Below are positions 8,209 through 17,452 of a DNA stretch of 64,000 nt, one piece after another. Source of the DNA: JAQTRU01 sp041645555. GTDB lineage: Bacteria; Patescibacteriota; Patescibacteriia; Patescibacteriales; JAQTRU01. Under the pieces are notes generated by a model. It was given only the letters and a program-made list of their open reading frames with translations. It made no database searches and had not been told where the DNA came from. Every line of letters starts with the position of its first letter. Position 1 is the stretch's first letter. The stretch lies in the NCBI GenBank assembly GCA_041645555.1, contig JBAZPX010000002.1, positions 1-64,000 of the forward strand, given 5' to 3'. Position numbers and translations under genes: made by a program.

Positions 8209-8979
8209 ATGAAATATAGCCGTCTTTTAGTGCTAATAGCCCCGGTTTTAATTCTAATTTTTTCAGAACTGGTTATTTTTCTCCCCAGTTTATTTTTTAC
8301 TTCCTTGCTCCTCTCTAACCTGGCGGTTTTAGCGGCCATTTTGGTTTTTATAAAGGCGGGCAAAACTAAAAAAACTTTTGATATTTATCTTGGGACGGCG
8401 ATTCTTCCCCTTGGATTTTTGTCCAGTATTTTTGTTTATTCATCTTTGGCTGTGAATAGATTTTTTATCCAGTTTTTATTTTTAGCCGCCGTCGGTTTTA
8501 TTTATTTCTATCTGCGCTACCTTTATTATTATTTAGTCCGCCCGGAATTCTGCTCGGGAGATACCCTGAAAAATTTTTCTTCTTTTGGAAATTTTTTTAT
8601 AATATTTTTTTCCGCTTCCGCGATTTACGGCCTGCAGTCTTTTCTGAACCTGCCGGTTTGGCTGCTGATGATTTTTATGCTTATCATAACTTTTCTGGCA
8701 GTTTATCAGATCATGTGGACGAATAAGGTGGAAATAAAACCGGCTTTTGCCCATATTCTCGTAAGCGGCGTAGTTTTGCTTGAAATAGGCTGGTCAATTT
8801 CTTTTCTGCCCTTGAACCATAATATGGCCGGATTGGTTTTGGCTATTTGTTATTATATACTAATCAGCTTGTCTCTTTCTTTTTTGGATAATAATTTAGA
8901 TAGAAAAATTATAAAGCAATATCTCGTTTTCGGTTTTATCGGTATTTTTATAGTTTTATTGTCTGCCCGCTGGATGTAA
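8209..8979 (+). CDS. Polytopic membrane protein
   Basis: A 256-aa hydrophobic protein with about seven or eight transmembrane helices, starting MKYSRLLVLIAPVLI 4 bp after the preceding stop. No transporter signature or charged motif is recognised. An upstream in-frame ATG at 8173 overlaps the preceding gene and is less likely. It completes a three-gene run with the slipin. Confidence 0.68.
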   Translation: MKYSRLLVLIAPVLILIFSELVIFLPSLFFTSLLLSNLAVLAAILVFIKAGKTKKTFDIYLGTAILPLGFLSSIFVYSSLAVNRFFIQFLFLAAVGFIYFYLRYLYYYLVRPEFCSGDTLKNFSSFGNFFIIFFSASAIYGLQSFLNLPVWLLMIFMLIITFLAVYQIMWTNKVEIKPAFAHILVSGVVLLEIGWSISFLPLNHNMAGLVLAICYYILISLSLSFLDNNLDRKIIKQYLVFGFIGIFIVLLSARWM

Positions 8980-9069
8980 GATATCGCTAATAGCGCTAAT
9001 AAAACGAATTGAGCGAATGGAGCGAATACTCCCAGTTGGAGACTACAAATTTTTAGCGATAAAAAAATT

Positions 9070-10230
9070 ATGATGGAAAAAATAAAAAAAATATTAGAGA
9101 AAAGCAGGGTTGTTATATTGCTAGTTTCTGTTTTAATTATCGGACTTCTGGCTGGCGTAGTCGGGGAGATAGTTTCACGCGTTTATATGTTTGAGGATGC
9201 TTACAATATTCCTTTCTTCGGCAATATCAGTTTTTCCGATAATAATTACCGGGGAGCCAATTTAGTTATCCAGGGGGCAAAAAAGGTGGTGGTGGAGCAG
9301 AATGTAAAGGTCGCCGAGATTATAAATTCCATAAGCGGTAATTTGGCCGGAATTTTTAAAAAGATCAAGACGGCCGATTCTGAATCAAAATTTAACCTTG
9401 ATAGTTATTATAAACTAGACCAAGCAACGGGGCTCGGGCTTATTATTACCAGCGACGGCTGGATTATAACCGACGCTTTGCCTAAAAATTTAAGTTATGA
9501 AAATATTTCAGAGGGTTTTACGGTTATTGACAAGGAGAAGCGGATATATAAGATTGACCAAGTAATAAAAGATACTTTGACCCCCTTTTCTTTTATCCAC
9601 ATAGAAGGAGCAAGAGATTTCCCCGCTCAGCAATTCGCGGAAAGTAAAGTAGAAAACGGGCAATTGGTGATAGCCGCTTCTTGGTCGGGAGACAGCTACC
9701 TGACCTCGATTATCGGAAGCCGGGAGGAGGGCTTATTAAGATCAAGCGATAATTTTTCCGATGAACTTATCATCGCCGATGTTTCCGGCCAGGGCCTAAA
9801 AGAAGCGGTTCTGTTTGACCTGACTGGCAGAATTATCGGCCTCCTTGACAGTGAAGGGAAAGTAAGGCCGATAAGCCATTTCCAGTCGGCTATTAAGAGT
9901 TTGCTTAAGAACAGGGATGTAAAACGCCCGAGTTTAGGAGTTAATTATCTTGATTTATCTCTTTTGGCGAAGGAGAACAACAAGTATAAAAAAGGCGCTC
10001 TTATCTATAAAGGCGCAAGCGGTATCAGTGTCATAAAAAACAGTCCGGCGGGGAAAGCCGGCCTGAAAGAGGGGGATATTATAATCCAAGTTGATAATAC
10101 GGAAATTAATGAAAATAATAATTTAACTAGTGTCATTCAGGGTTATTCAGCCGGCGATAAAATAAATATTGATTATTTGCGAGCGGGGGAAAAGTTGGAA
10201 GTTGGAGTAGAATTAGGGGAGATAAAATAA
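9070..10230 (+). CDS. HtrA-like trypsin-fold/PDZ protein lacking the catalytic triad
   Basis: A 386-aa membrane-anchored protein with one transmembrane segment at about 14-32. Residues 85-275 resemble the trypsin-like domain of DegP/HtrA (GLGLIITSDGWIITDALPKN at 121-140) and about 290-385 form a PDZ domain (SPAGKAGLKEGDIIIQVD). In HtrA the catalytic His follows the TNNHV stretch, but here the equivalent is ITDALP. The DLAVLKI Asp position reads FSFIHIEG, and the GNSGGP Ser position reads GQGLKEAVLF. All three catalytic residues appear lost, so a scaffold, binding or chaperone role is more likely than proteolysis. Confidence 0.82.
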   Translation: MMEKIKKILEKSRVVILLVSVLIIGLLAGVVGEIVSRVYMFEDAYNIPFFGNISFSDNNYRGANLVIQGAKKVVVEQNVKVAEIINSISGNLAGIFKKIKTADSESKFNLDSYYKLDQATGLGLIITSDGWIITDALPKNLSYENISEGFTVIDKEKRIYKIDQVIKDTLTPFSFIHIEGARDFPAQQFAESKVENGQLVIAASWSGDSYLTSIIGSREEGLLRSSDNFSDELIIADVSGQGLKEAVLFDLTGRIIGLLDSEGKVRPISHFQSAIKSLLKNRDVKRPSLGVNYLDLSLLAKENNKYKKGALIYKGASGISVIKNSPAGKAGLKEGDIIIQVDNTEINENNNLTSVIQGYSAGDKINIDYLRAGEKLEVGVELGEIK

Positions 10231-10250
10231 ATAATTCAGAGGAATAAAAA

Positions 10251-10282
10251 GGACGGCGGGTATAAAGGCCGCCCTTTTTTAT
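10251..10282 (+). terminator. Terminator after HtrA-like gene
   Basis: GGCGG and CCGCC are separated by about nine bases and followed by CTTTTTTATTTTT. Confidence 0.75.
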
Positions 10283-10296
10283 TTTTCTTGGGATTG

Positions 10297-10305
10297 TGTT
10301 ATAAT
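10297..10305 (+). promoter_or_regulatory. Extended -10 of pgk
   Basis: TGTTATAAT ends 14 bp before the pgk ATG, giving a 5' UTR of about 8 nt at most. No good -35 is visible, as is common for extended -10 promoters. Confidence 0.6.
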
Positions 10306-10319
10306 ATTGTTATCTGTTT

Positions 10320-11489
10320 ATGAGAATAAAATCGATTAGACAAGCAAAAAAACTGGCGGGCAAAAGAGTATTATTGCGAGCCGATTTTAATGTTCCTCTG
10401 GAAGGAGGCAGGGTTGCGGACGATTATAAAATAGTGGCGGGTTTGCCGACTATTCGTTTTCTTTTGCGCTACCGGTGCAAAATAATTATTGCCAACCATC
10501 TCGGACGGCCGGAAGGGGAAAGAGTAAAGAAATATTCGCTGGAGCCCGTAGCCAGGCATTTGGGCAGATTGCTTGATGAGAAAGTTGGCTTTGTGGATGA
10601 TTGCTTTGGTTTAAAAGCCGGCACGGCCGTGGGCAAAATGAGGCCGGGGGAGATTTTAATGCTGGAAAACCTGCGTTTTGCCAAAGGCGAGGAGAAAAAT
10701 GATAAAAAATTTGCTCGGCAATTAGCTAGCTTAGCTGATATTTATGTTAATGACGCTTTTGCTAATAGCCATCGCCAGCATGCCTCTATGTCAGCCATTA
10801 AAAGATATCTGCCGTCTTATGCCGGCTTGTTGCTGGCCGAAGAAGTGGAGAATTTGAATAAAATCATTAGGCCAAAGCCGCCATTGGTAGCGGTGATTGG
10901 CGGGGCAAAAATTGGAACTAAGATTTCTTTTATTAAGGAAATAAGCCAAAAGTCTTTTAAGGTTTTAATCGGCGGAGCTTTGGCTAACAATTTTTTTGCC
11001 GTTCGGGGAATGGAAATCGGCAGGTCCATGGTTGATAAAAAAAGCATTGCTTTAGCGAGGAAGCTAAGGGCGAAGAATATCCTCTTGCCTATTGACGTTG
11101 TCGTGAGCGATAATAAAGACGGCAGCGGCCCGGCGGAAGTGAAAAATGTTTTTAAAGTTAATAAAAACGAGGCAATTTTAGATATTGGGCCGAAAACCAT
11201 AAGATTATATTCTTTATTTTTAAAAAAAGCCCAGACGATTATTTGGAACGGGCCGATGGGTATGTTTGAGCAAAGCCATTTTAAGCATGGCACCCTGTCA
11301 ATCGCGCGGGTAATCGCGTCTCGTTCCCGCGGCCGGGCGTTTGGCGTCGTCGGCGGCGGGGAAACGATTGAGGCTTTAAAGATAACCGGAATGGAGCATT
11401 ACGTGGACTGGATTTCAACCGGCGGCGGAGCGACTTTGGCTTTTTTAAGCGGAGCCGAAATGCCCGGGCTTAGTAAAATAATAAAATAA
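10320..11489 (+). CDS. pgk: Phosphoglycerate kinase
   Basis: A 389-aa glycolytic enzyme that transfers phosphate from 1,3-bisphosphoglycerate to ADP. It has the N-domain signature VLLRADFNVP, the substrate-binding NHLGRP and NDAFANSHRQHASM, and the C-domain nucleotide motifs WNGPMGMFE, VVGGGET and WISTGGGATLAFLSG. Length is typical. No SD precedes the ATG and the promoter lies immediately upstream. With eno and two gpmI genes downstream it gives nearly all of lower glycolysis in this window. Confidence 0.97.
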   Translation: MRIKSIRQAKKLAGKRVLLRADFNVPLEGGRVADDYKIVAGLPTIRFLLRYRCKIIIANHLGRPEGERVKKYSLEPVARHLGRLLDEKVGFVDDCFGLKAGTAVGKMRPGEILMLENLRFAKGEEKNDKKFARQLASLADIYVNDAFANSHRQHASMSAIKRYLPSYAGLLLAEEVENLNKIIRPKPPLVAVIGGAKIGTKISFIKEISQKSFKVLIGGALANNFFAVRGMEIGRSMVDKKSIALARKLRAKNILLPIDVVVSDNKDGSGPAEVKNVFKVNKNEAILDIGPKTIRLYSLFLKKAQTIIWNGPMGMFEQSHFKHGTLSIARVIASRSRGRAFGVVGGGETIEALKITGMEHYVDWISTGGGATLAFLSGAEMPGLSKIIK

Positions 11490-11520
11490 TATAAAAATAA
11501 AATAATAAAATAAAAATATA

Positions 11521-11916
11521 ATGGAGGGGATAAATCAAAAGCAGCATAGTTTTGAAGATATAAAAGCCTGGCAATTAGCTAGAAATTTCCGAAAGAATAT
11601 CTATAAAATCACGAAAATTTTTCCCAGAGAGGAGTTATATTGTCTGACAGCACAGATGAGAAGGGCGGTTATCTCAATAACTTCCAATATTGCTGAAGGT
11701 TATGGCCGATACAATTTTCAAGAAAATATACAATTCTGCCGGACGGCCAGAGGTTCTCTTATTGAAATTTTAGACCAGCTTTATGTTGCTTTAGATGAAA
11801 GCTATATAAACCAAGAAAAATTTGATAATCTATATAATGAGGGGAAAAATGTGGAAAGAGCCATTAATGGTTATATAGGATTTCTAAAAGAGCAGCAGCT
11901 AAAATACAGAAAGTAG
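11521..11916 (+). CDS. Four-helix-bundle protein (23S rRNA IVP family)
   Basis: A 131-aa member of the family first described from intervening sequences in 23S rRNA genes. The family features HSFEDIKAWQLARNF, TAQMRRAVISITSNIAEGYGR and ARGSLIEILDQLYVA are visible. It probably forms a small oligomeric helical bundle. The molecular role is unknown. Here it stands between pgk and a SIMPL gene, not inside an rRNA gene, flanked by degenerate AT-rich direct repeats (ATAATAAAATA and TTATTTTATTATT types). Confidence 0.88.
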   Translation: MEGINQKQHSFEDIKAWQLARNFRKNIYKITKIFPREELYCLTAQMRRAVISITSNIAEGYGRYNFQENIQFCRTARGSLIEILDQLYVALDESYINQEKFDNLYNEGKNVERAINGYIGFLKEQQLKYRK

Positions 11917-11958
11917 TTAATTTTTTATATTATTTTATTATTTTATTATTTTAATTCT

Positions 11959-12720
11959 ATGATTCCAAACAAAATTGTGACAATCTTTATCGCGACTTTT
12001 TTAACGCTTGGCTCAATTTATCTGGCGATTTTAAGCTGGAACGCCGTCAAGACCCATGATTATATCGGTATTAGTGAGCAACAACGCCATTCAATTACGG
12101 TTATGGGAGACGGCGAAGTAATTGGCGTGCCGGATATAGCCAAGGTCCAGCTTGGTTATAGTATAGAAAAGAAAACGGTAGCCGCGGCCCAGGCAGATAA
12201 TACGGAAAAGATGAACGCCGTTATAAAAAAGTTAAAAGATGACTTTAAGGTTGATGCCAAAGATATAAAGACAATAAATTACAGCATTTACGCGCAGTAT
12301 GACTGGAATAAGGGCACGCAAATTTTTCGGGGCTATGAGGTAAGCCAGAGTCTTGAAGTAAAGTTAAGGGAGATGGAAAAAGTAAGCCAAATTTTAGACG
12401 CGGCCGGCGGTTTAGGATTAAATCAGATCGGCAGCTTAACGTTTGAAGTTGACGATGAAGAAATATTAAAACAGGAAGCAAGGATTAAGGCCATAGAAGC
12501 GGCCAAAACTAAGGCCGAAGATTTAGCAAAAGTAGCCGGGGTTAAATTAGGCCGGATTATCAGTTTTTCCGAATCAGGCGATGGAACCATGCCCGTCGCT
12601 TACCGTTCCAGCTATAAAACGACTGACGAGGCATTAGGTATGGGCGGGGCCACTCCGGAAATTGAAGCTGGCAGCAGCGAGATAAAAATAACCGCCACGG
12701 TTGAGTACGAAATACTTTAA
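11959..12720 (+). CDS. SIMPL-domain (DUF541) exported protein
   Basis: A 253-aa protein with an N-terminal signal anchor (about 7-28) and a SIMPL/DUF541 domain: ITVMGDGEVIGVPDIAKVQLGYS near 47-69, then AEDLAKVAGVKLGRIISFSE. It is expected outside the cytoplasmic membrane. The function of the family is poorly defined. It stands just before GIY-YIG cassette 2, whose left end begins 18 bp after the stop. Confidence 0.88.
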   Translation: MIPNKIVTIFIATFLTLGSIYLAILSWNAVKTHDYIGISEQQRHSITVMGDGEVIGVPDIAKVQLGYSIEKKTVAAAQADNTEKMNAVIKKLKDDFKVDAKDIKTINYSIYAQYDWNKGTQIFRGYEVSQSLEVKLREMEKVSQILDAAGGLGLNQIGSLTFEVDDEEILKQEARIKAIEAAKTKAEDLAKVAGVKLGRIISFSESGDGTMPVAYRSSYKTTDEALGMGGATPEIEAGSSEIKITATVEYEIL

Positions 12721-12738
12721 ATCAATTATCAATTACTA

Positions 12739-13135
12739 TGTCATTGCGAGGAGCGTAGCGACGAAGCAATCTAACGAACACCTAAAATAATATGAGGGAG
12801 GAAAGGTGTCATTATGTTTATATAAACACCAACAAATGGAATTCGGTTTTGTATACCGGAGTGACTAATAATTTACTAAATAGAAATTACCAACATAAAA
12901 TAAAGGAGAATAAGGAAAGTTTTACGGCTAAGTATAAAGCCAATAAACTTGTTTATTATGAAATATTCTCTGACATTCGTGACGCTATCGCCAGAGAAAA
13001 GCAAATCAAAGCCGGTTCAAGAAAAAAGAAAATTGAGCTGATAAAAGAGTTTAATCCAAAGTGGCGAGATTTAAGTGAGGATTTATAATTCGTTAGATTG
13101 CCGCGTCCCGCCTGCGGACGGGACTCGCAATGACA
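12739..13135. mobile_element. GIY-YIG cassette 2 with terminal inverted repeats
   Basis: An approximately 397-bp unit. The ends TGTCATTGCGAG and CTCGCAATGACA are perfect inverted complements, and the inner pair GCAATCTAACGA and TCGTTAGATTGC is also perfect. Between outer and inner motifs the left arm carries GAGCGTAGCGACGA and the right arm a CCCGCCTGCGGACGGG palindrome. The only gene inside encodes a 98-aa GIY-YIG protein. An exported-protein gene begins 10 bp beyond the right end. Confidence 0.78.
12792..13088 (+). CDS. GIY-YIG endonuclease-like protein, copy 2
   Basis: A 98-aa protein, exactly the length of the other two copies. The GIY and YIG strands are YVYINTN and LYTGVTNNLLNR. The candidate catalytic Glu lies in AREKQIKAGSRKKK, and the end is FNPKWRDLSEDL. 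It is closest to copy 3 at 38873. The initiation region ATGAGGGAGGAAAGG carries a purine-rich stretch inside the ORF instead of upstream, also seen in copy 3. Confidence 0.87.
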   Translation: MREERCHYVYINTNKWNSVLYTGVTNNLLNRNYQHKIKENKESFTAKYKANKLVYYEIFSDIRDAIAREKQIKAGSRKKKIELIKEFNPKWRDLSEDL

Positions 13136-13145
13136 ATAAGAAGAA

Positions 13146-14279
13146 ATGGATAAGCAAACCCTAAAAACCAAATTAAAACAGCAAGCCAAGAAAATCGCTT
13201 GGCGGGTAATTACCACGGTTATTTTAACTTTAACCGCGGTGATTACGGTTTGGGTTTACGCCGCTTTTGTTGAACCCCTGGCCGGACCAAATTCTTCCGA
13301 CCAGGATTTTGCCCAGAATATTTTAGGCAATAATGACGCTAATAATGATTTTAGCTCTTCTAATGTCGCTTCTAACGCGGATGGAAGTATTATTGAAAGG
13401 CAGGAATATCAGCAAACCCAAATCGGCACTTATGCGGATGCCACGACAACGCCAGCTGCGGCGGCTTCAGTTTTTGCGGCTTTAAAGGGACTGGATTATT
13501 ATGGGTATCAGGAGTACACCAGTGGAAGCGGCAATTGGACCGTGCCCGCGGGTGTAAATTTTATTGATGTGTTGCTTGTTGCGGGTGGTGGAGGAGGAGG
13601 TGGTGGTACTGCTACGGTCGGGGGTGGAGGAGGAGGTGGTGGAGAGATAGTTATGAGAAGAAACTATAAAGTCGCTGGTTCTGCCACTATAGCATACAGT
13701 GTTGGAGCGGGTGGGGCAGGTGGTGCCGCGAGTACTGCGGGTAATAGCGGAGCAAATACTACTTTCGGAACGCTGACTGCTTACTTAGGGAATGGTGGTG
13801 GCACAAATGCGAGTGGAGCAACACGTGGTCAGGGAGGACATTGGGCAGGAATTCTCAGTGCTGGAAGTCTTACCCTTGGGGATACAGCAACTGGAGGAGC
13901 AGGTGGAGGCTTGTGGTCTGCACCAGATGGCTCAACTGCCTTAGCAACGATGGCTTGTGGGCAAAATGGTAAAGTAATAGGTGGTCTGGATTTCATCCGT
14001 ATTGGGGGCGGGGGTGGTGCTGCTGGGGGTCCTATAAACGAAGGAAAAGGTTTTGGTGGGCATTCTCTTAGTACCGGTGGTAGTGATACAGGTTCCGGTG
14101 GTGCTACAGCAGCCGGTTATCCTGGCGGAGGTTCTTATGGTGCTGGTGCGGATGTTAAAGCTTCAGATGCCGTAGGTAATTCAGCAGTAGCTAATTCAGG
14201 TGGGGGTGGAGGAGGTGGATACGGGAATAACAAGGCTGGTGGTGCCGGCGGTTCAGGGTATATTTTAATAACTTGGTAG
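13146..14279 (+). CDS. Exported protein: shared leader plus glycine-rich domain
   Basis: A 377-aa protein. Residues 1-85 are the leader shared with the genes at 39223, 40083 and 40632: amphipathic basic N-terminus, transmembrane segment (RVITTVILTLTAVITVWVYAAF), then EPLAGPN, SDQDF and NDGSIIER-type motifs. From about residue 125 comes a Gly-rich domain starting SGSGNWTVPAGVNFIDVLLVAGG with long Gly runs, as in surface and phage-tail glycine-rich domains. It is probably displayed on the cell surface. The 3' part is richer in GGT/GGA codons than its neighbours, suggesting separate ancestry. Confidence 0.82.
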   Translation: MDKQTLKTKLKQQAKKIAWRVITTVILTLTAVITVWVYAAFVEPLAGPNSSDQDFAQNILGNNDANNDFSSSNVASNADGSIIERQEYQQTQIGTYADATTTPAAAASVFAALKGLDYYGYQEYTSGSGNWTVPAGVNFIDVLLVAGGGGGGGGTATVGGGGGGGGEIVMRRNYKVAGSATIAYSVGAGGAGGAASTAGNSGANTTFGTLTAYLGNGGGTNASGATRGQGGHWAGILSAGSLTLGDTATGGAGGGLWSAPDGSTALATMACGQNGKVIGGLDFIRIGGGGGAAGGPINEGKGFGGHSLSTGGSDTGSGGATAAGYPGGGSYGAGADVKASDAVGNSAVANSGGGGGGGYGNNKAGGAGGSGYILITW

Positions 14280-14417
14280 TAATATAGATAAAAAATAAAA
14301 TATAAAAAATTTTTCCTATAATTTTTATTTTTAATCTTTAATCTTCCCCGCCACTTTATCATATATTATATTTAAGGGCGGGGTCCCGCCAAGGCGGTGA
14401 TAATTTTTTTGAACAAT

Positions 14418-15701
14418 ATGCCTAAAATAAAAAAAATAGTGGCGCGGGAAATTTTAGATTCCCGCGGCAATCCGACGATTGAGACTAGAGTAGAACTGGA
14501 TAATGGCTTGGCGGCTTCCGCCAGCGTGCCTTCTGGCGCTTCTACCGGAGAGCATGAAGCTTATGAATTGCGGGATGGAGATAAAAAAAGGTATGATGGC
14601 TTAGGAGTTTTAAAAGCGGTGGAAAATGTTAATAATAAAATTTTTAAGGTTTTGGCCGGAAAAGCGATAGCGAGACAGGAAGAAATTGACCGGGAGATGA
14701 TAAAAGCAGACGGCACGGATAACAAAAGCAAACTAGGCGCTAACGCGATTTTGTCTGTGTCCTTGGCTTGTGCCCGGGCAGGCGCTTTGGCCGAGGGCAA
14801 GGAACTATACGAATATCTGGCTGATAGTTTTAAATTTCAAAATCCCCCAACCCCCTTTTCGAAAGGGGGCAAATACCGAATGCCAACGCCATTTTTTAAT
14901 ATTTTTAACGGGGGCAAGCACGCAGACACTAATTTAGATTTTCAGGAGTTTATGATTGCGCCGGTTAAAAAAATGAGTTTTATTGAAAAAGTAAGAATGG
15001 GGGCGGAAATTTTTCATGAGCTAGGCCGGGTTTTAAAAAAGGCCGGGTTTGATACGGATGTCGGAAGCGAAGGCGGTTATGCTCCTGATATTATTTCCAG
15101 CATTCAAGCGATTGAGTTAATCCTGGCGGCGGTTTTAGAAGCCGGTTATACGCCGGGTAAAGACATCGGGCTGGGGATTGATGTCGGCTCCTCCGGGCTT
15201 TACAATAAAAAGGCGGAAAAATATATTTTTAAGTTAGACCAGGCGAATTTTACAAATAACACCTTAATTGGTTTATATTATGAATGGTTTAGGAAATATC
15301 CGATTATTTCCTTAGAAGACGGACTGGCTGAAGACGATTGGGAAGGGTGGCGGGAGTTAACGAAAGAACTGGGAGAGGAGATGTTAATAGTCGGAGATGA
15401 CTTGTTCGCTACTAATATTAATCGTCTGCGGCGGGGCCAGAAGGAAAGAGCGGCCAATACGATTTTAATAAAACCAAACCAGGTTGGAACTTTAACCGAA
15501 ACCATAGAATGCGTGAAGTTTGCCCAAAAGCACAATTATAAATTAATGGTTTCGCACCGGAGCGGGGAGACCGGCGATGATTTTATCGCGGATTTAGCCG
15601 TCGCCGTTGGCGCGGATTATATCAAAGCCGGGTCGCTTTCCAGGGGAGAGAGAGTGGCGAAGTATAATAGACTAATGGAAATAGAAAGTCAGCTAAAATA
15701 A
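14418..15701 (+). CDS. eno: Enolase
   Basis: Enolase of about 427 aa, converting 2-phosphoglycerate to PEP. It has DSRGNPT and SGASTGEHEA near the N-terminus, FNGGKHADTNLDFQEFM, the metal ligands in GIDVGSSG, SLEDGLAEDDW and GDDLFATN, the catalytic Lys in IKPNQVGT and SHRSGETGD. The start is taken at MPKIKKI (14418); an upstream ATG at 14397 would add seven unusual residues. Residues 142-152 (NPPTPFSKGGK) are a repeat-encoded insertion in the loop before YRMPTPFFN. Confidence 0.96.
   Translation: MPKIKKIVAREILDSRGNPTIETRVELDNGLAASASVPSGASTGEHEAYELRDGDKKRYDGLGVLKAVENVNNKIFKVLAGKAIARQEEIDREMIKADGTDNKSKLGANAILSVSLACARAGALAEGKELYEYLADSFKFQNPPTPFSKGGKYRMPTPFFNIFNGGKHADTNLDFQEFMIAPVKKMSFIEKVRMGAEIFHELGRVLKKAGFDTDVGSEGGYAPDIISSIQAIELILAAVLEAGYTPGKDIGLGIDVGSSGLYNKKAEKYIFKLDQANFTNNTLIGLYYEWFRKYPIISLEDGLAEDDWEGWRELTKELGEEMLIVGDDLFATNINRLRRGQKERAANTILIKPNQVGTLTETIECVKFAQKHNYKLMVSHRSGETGDDFIADLAVAVGADYIKAGSLSRGERVAKYNRLMEIESQLK
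14842..14870 (+). repeat. In-frame palindromic repeat in eno
   Basis: CCCCCTTTTCGAAAGGGGG is a near-perfect palindrome preceded by CCCCCAA. The same element, with two differences over 28 nt and in the opposite orientation, lies just upstream of rpmE at 55742-55769. Confidence 0.75.
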
Positions 15702-15837
15702 TTTTCAATTCTCAATTTTTAATTTTTAAATAATTTTCAATGAATTAATTTCCAATTTATTATTTTTGTTTTAAAAATTGAAACATTTTGACATTGTTTA
15801 AAAATTGGAAATTATAAATTAGAAATTTTGAATTTTT

Positions 15838-17415
15838 ATGCTTAAACAAGAAAAATCAAAAAAACCGGTAAAGAATAACCTGCCAATTATTTTAGTAATC
15901 CTCGACGGTTGGGGTCTAGCCAAACCAGACAAAGGCAATGCGATAACTTTGGCCGAAACGCCGACGATGAATGGCATAACCAGAAAATACCCTTTTACCC
16001 AATTGCATGCCCACGGCCGGTATGTCGGTTTGCCGCCGAAGCAGGATGGCAACAGTGAAGCCGGGCATATGAATATCGGCGCCGGCCGGACAGTGGAACA
16101 GGATGCGGTTAAGATTTCTAAAAGCATCAATGACGGAACTTTTTTCAAAAACACGGCCCTGTTAGAAGCTATAAAGCATGCCAGAGCCAACAAATCAAAA
16201 ATGCATTTAATGGGCATGCTGTCTAACGGCATGAGCGCCCATAGCGAACCGGACCATATTTTGGCCTTGCTTACTTTACTTCAAAAAAATAAAGTAAATA
16301 ATATTTTTATCCATTTATTCACGGACGGCCGGGATTCTCCGAAATATTCCGCTTTAAAATTAATAGAGGACATGGAGCGCAGTTTTAAAAATAACGAGCA
16401 AATTGCCACGATTATAGGAAGATTTTACGCCATGGACCGGAAGAAAAAATGGGAACGGACCAAGATGGCTTACGACGCCTTGCTTTTAGGCCAAGGCCAT
16501 AAAGCTAAAAGCGCCCGCGCCGCCATAAGCGAGAGCTATAATAAAGGGGATAATGATGAATTTATCGAGCCCTATATAATAAATCCAGCCGGCCGGATAG
16601 AAGATAACGACAGCGTCATATTTTTTAATTTGCGGTCTGACCGCGCCCGGCAGCTGGCTAAGATTTTTGTTCAGAAAGATTTCAACAATGATAATCCCGG
16701 TTCATTAAAGAGGGGCAAGGTTTTAAAAAACTTGTGCTTTGTGGCCATGACTGATTTTGGGCCGGATTTAGATTCTATCGTTTCCGCTTTTCCCAGTGTT
16801 GATTTAAAACAAACCTTGCCCATGGTATTGTCGGATATAAAGCAGCTTTATTTGGCGGAAACGGAAAAGTACGCTCACGTCACTTACTTTTTTAACGGCG
16901 GTTATTCCGGCCGGGTTAATGGCGAAGACCAGGCGGTAATCGCTTCTCCGGATGTTAGGTCTTATGACGCCACGCCGGCGATGGAATCAGGAGAACTGGC
17001 GAAGACCGTAATTTATGATCTTAAAAAGAAAAAATATGATTTTACCGTTCTTAATTTTGCCGCGCCGGATATGATCGGCCATACCGGCAATTTGGAAGCG
17101 GGCATAAAATGCTGCCACGAAGTTGATAAATATCTCGGCCAGATTATAAAAGCTTATCTGGAAGTCGACGGGACCGTTATCGTAACCGCTGACCATGGCA
17201 ATATAGAGGAGATGATAAACGTAGAAAGCGGGGAAATTGATACCGAGCATTCAACCAACCCCGTGCCGTTTGTCATAGTTAACAAGAAATACAGGGGAGC
17301 GAAGAAGATTGGATTGAAAGAAAGGGGAGTTCTGGGGGATATTGCTCCGACTATTCTGGGATTAATGGGCCGGGGGAAGCCGAAGGAAATGACAGGAGAA
17401 AGCCTGATTAAATAA
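15838..17415 (+). CDS. gpmI: 2,3-bisphosphoglycerate-independent phosphoglycerate mutase, copy 1
   Basis: A 525-aa iPGM of the alkaline-phosphatase superfamily, interconverting 3- and 2-phosphoglycerate. It shows LVILDGWG (18-26), the catalytic Ser73 in GNSEAGH, TDGRDSP, GRFYAMDRKK, NLRSDRARQ, DMIGHTGN and TADHGN. All metal-site motifs are present, so it should be active. It lies upstream of a second iPGM gene with a 37-bp gap. The spacer after eno is an AT-rich repeat with AATTTTTAATTTT arms. Confidence 0.95.
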   Translation: MLKQEKSKKPVKNNLPIILVILDGWGLAKPDKGNAITLAETPTMNGITRKYPFTQLHAHGRYVGLPPKQDGNSEAGHMNIGAGRTVEQDAVKISKSINDGTFFKNTALLEAIKHARANKSKMHLMGMLSNGMSAHSEPDHILALLTLLQKNKVNNIFIHLFTDGRDSPKYSALKLIEDMERSFKNNEQIATIIGRFYAMDRKKKWERTKMAYDALLLGQGHKAKSARAAISESYNKGDNDEFIEPYIINPAGRIEDNDSVIFFNLRSDRARQLAKIFVQKDFNNDNPGSLKRGKVLKNLCFVAMTDFGPDLDSIVSAFPSVDLKQTLPMVLSDIKQLYLAETEKYAHVTYFFNGGYSGRVNGEDQAVIASPDVRSYDATPAMESGELAKTVIYDLKKKKYDFTVLNFAAPDMIGHTGNLEAGIKCCHEVDKYLGQIIKAYLEVDGTVIVTADHGNIEEMINVESGEIDTEHSTNPVPFVIVNKKYRGAKKIGLKERGVLGDIAPTILGLMGRGKPKEMTGESLIK

Positions 17416-17452
17416 TATAAAAATAAAATAATAAAATAATAAAAATTTGCAC

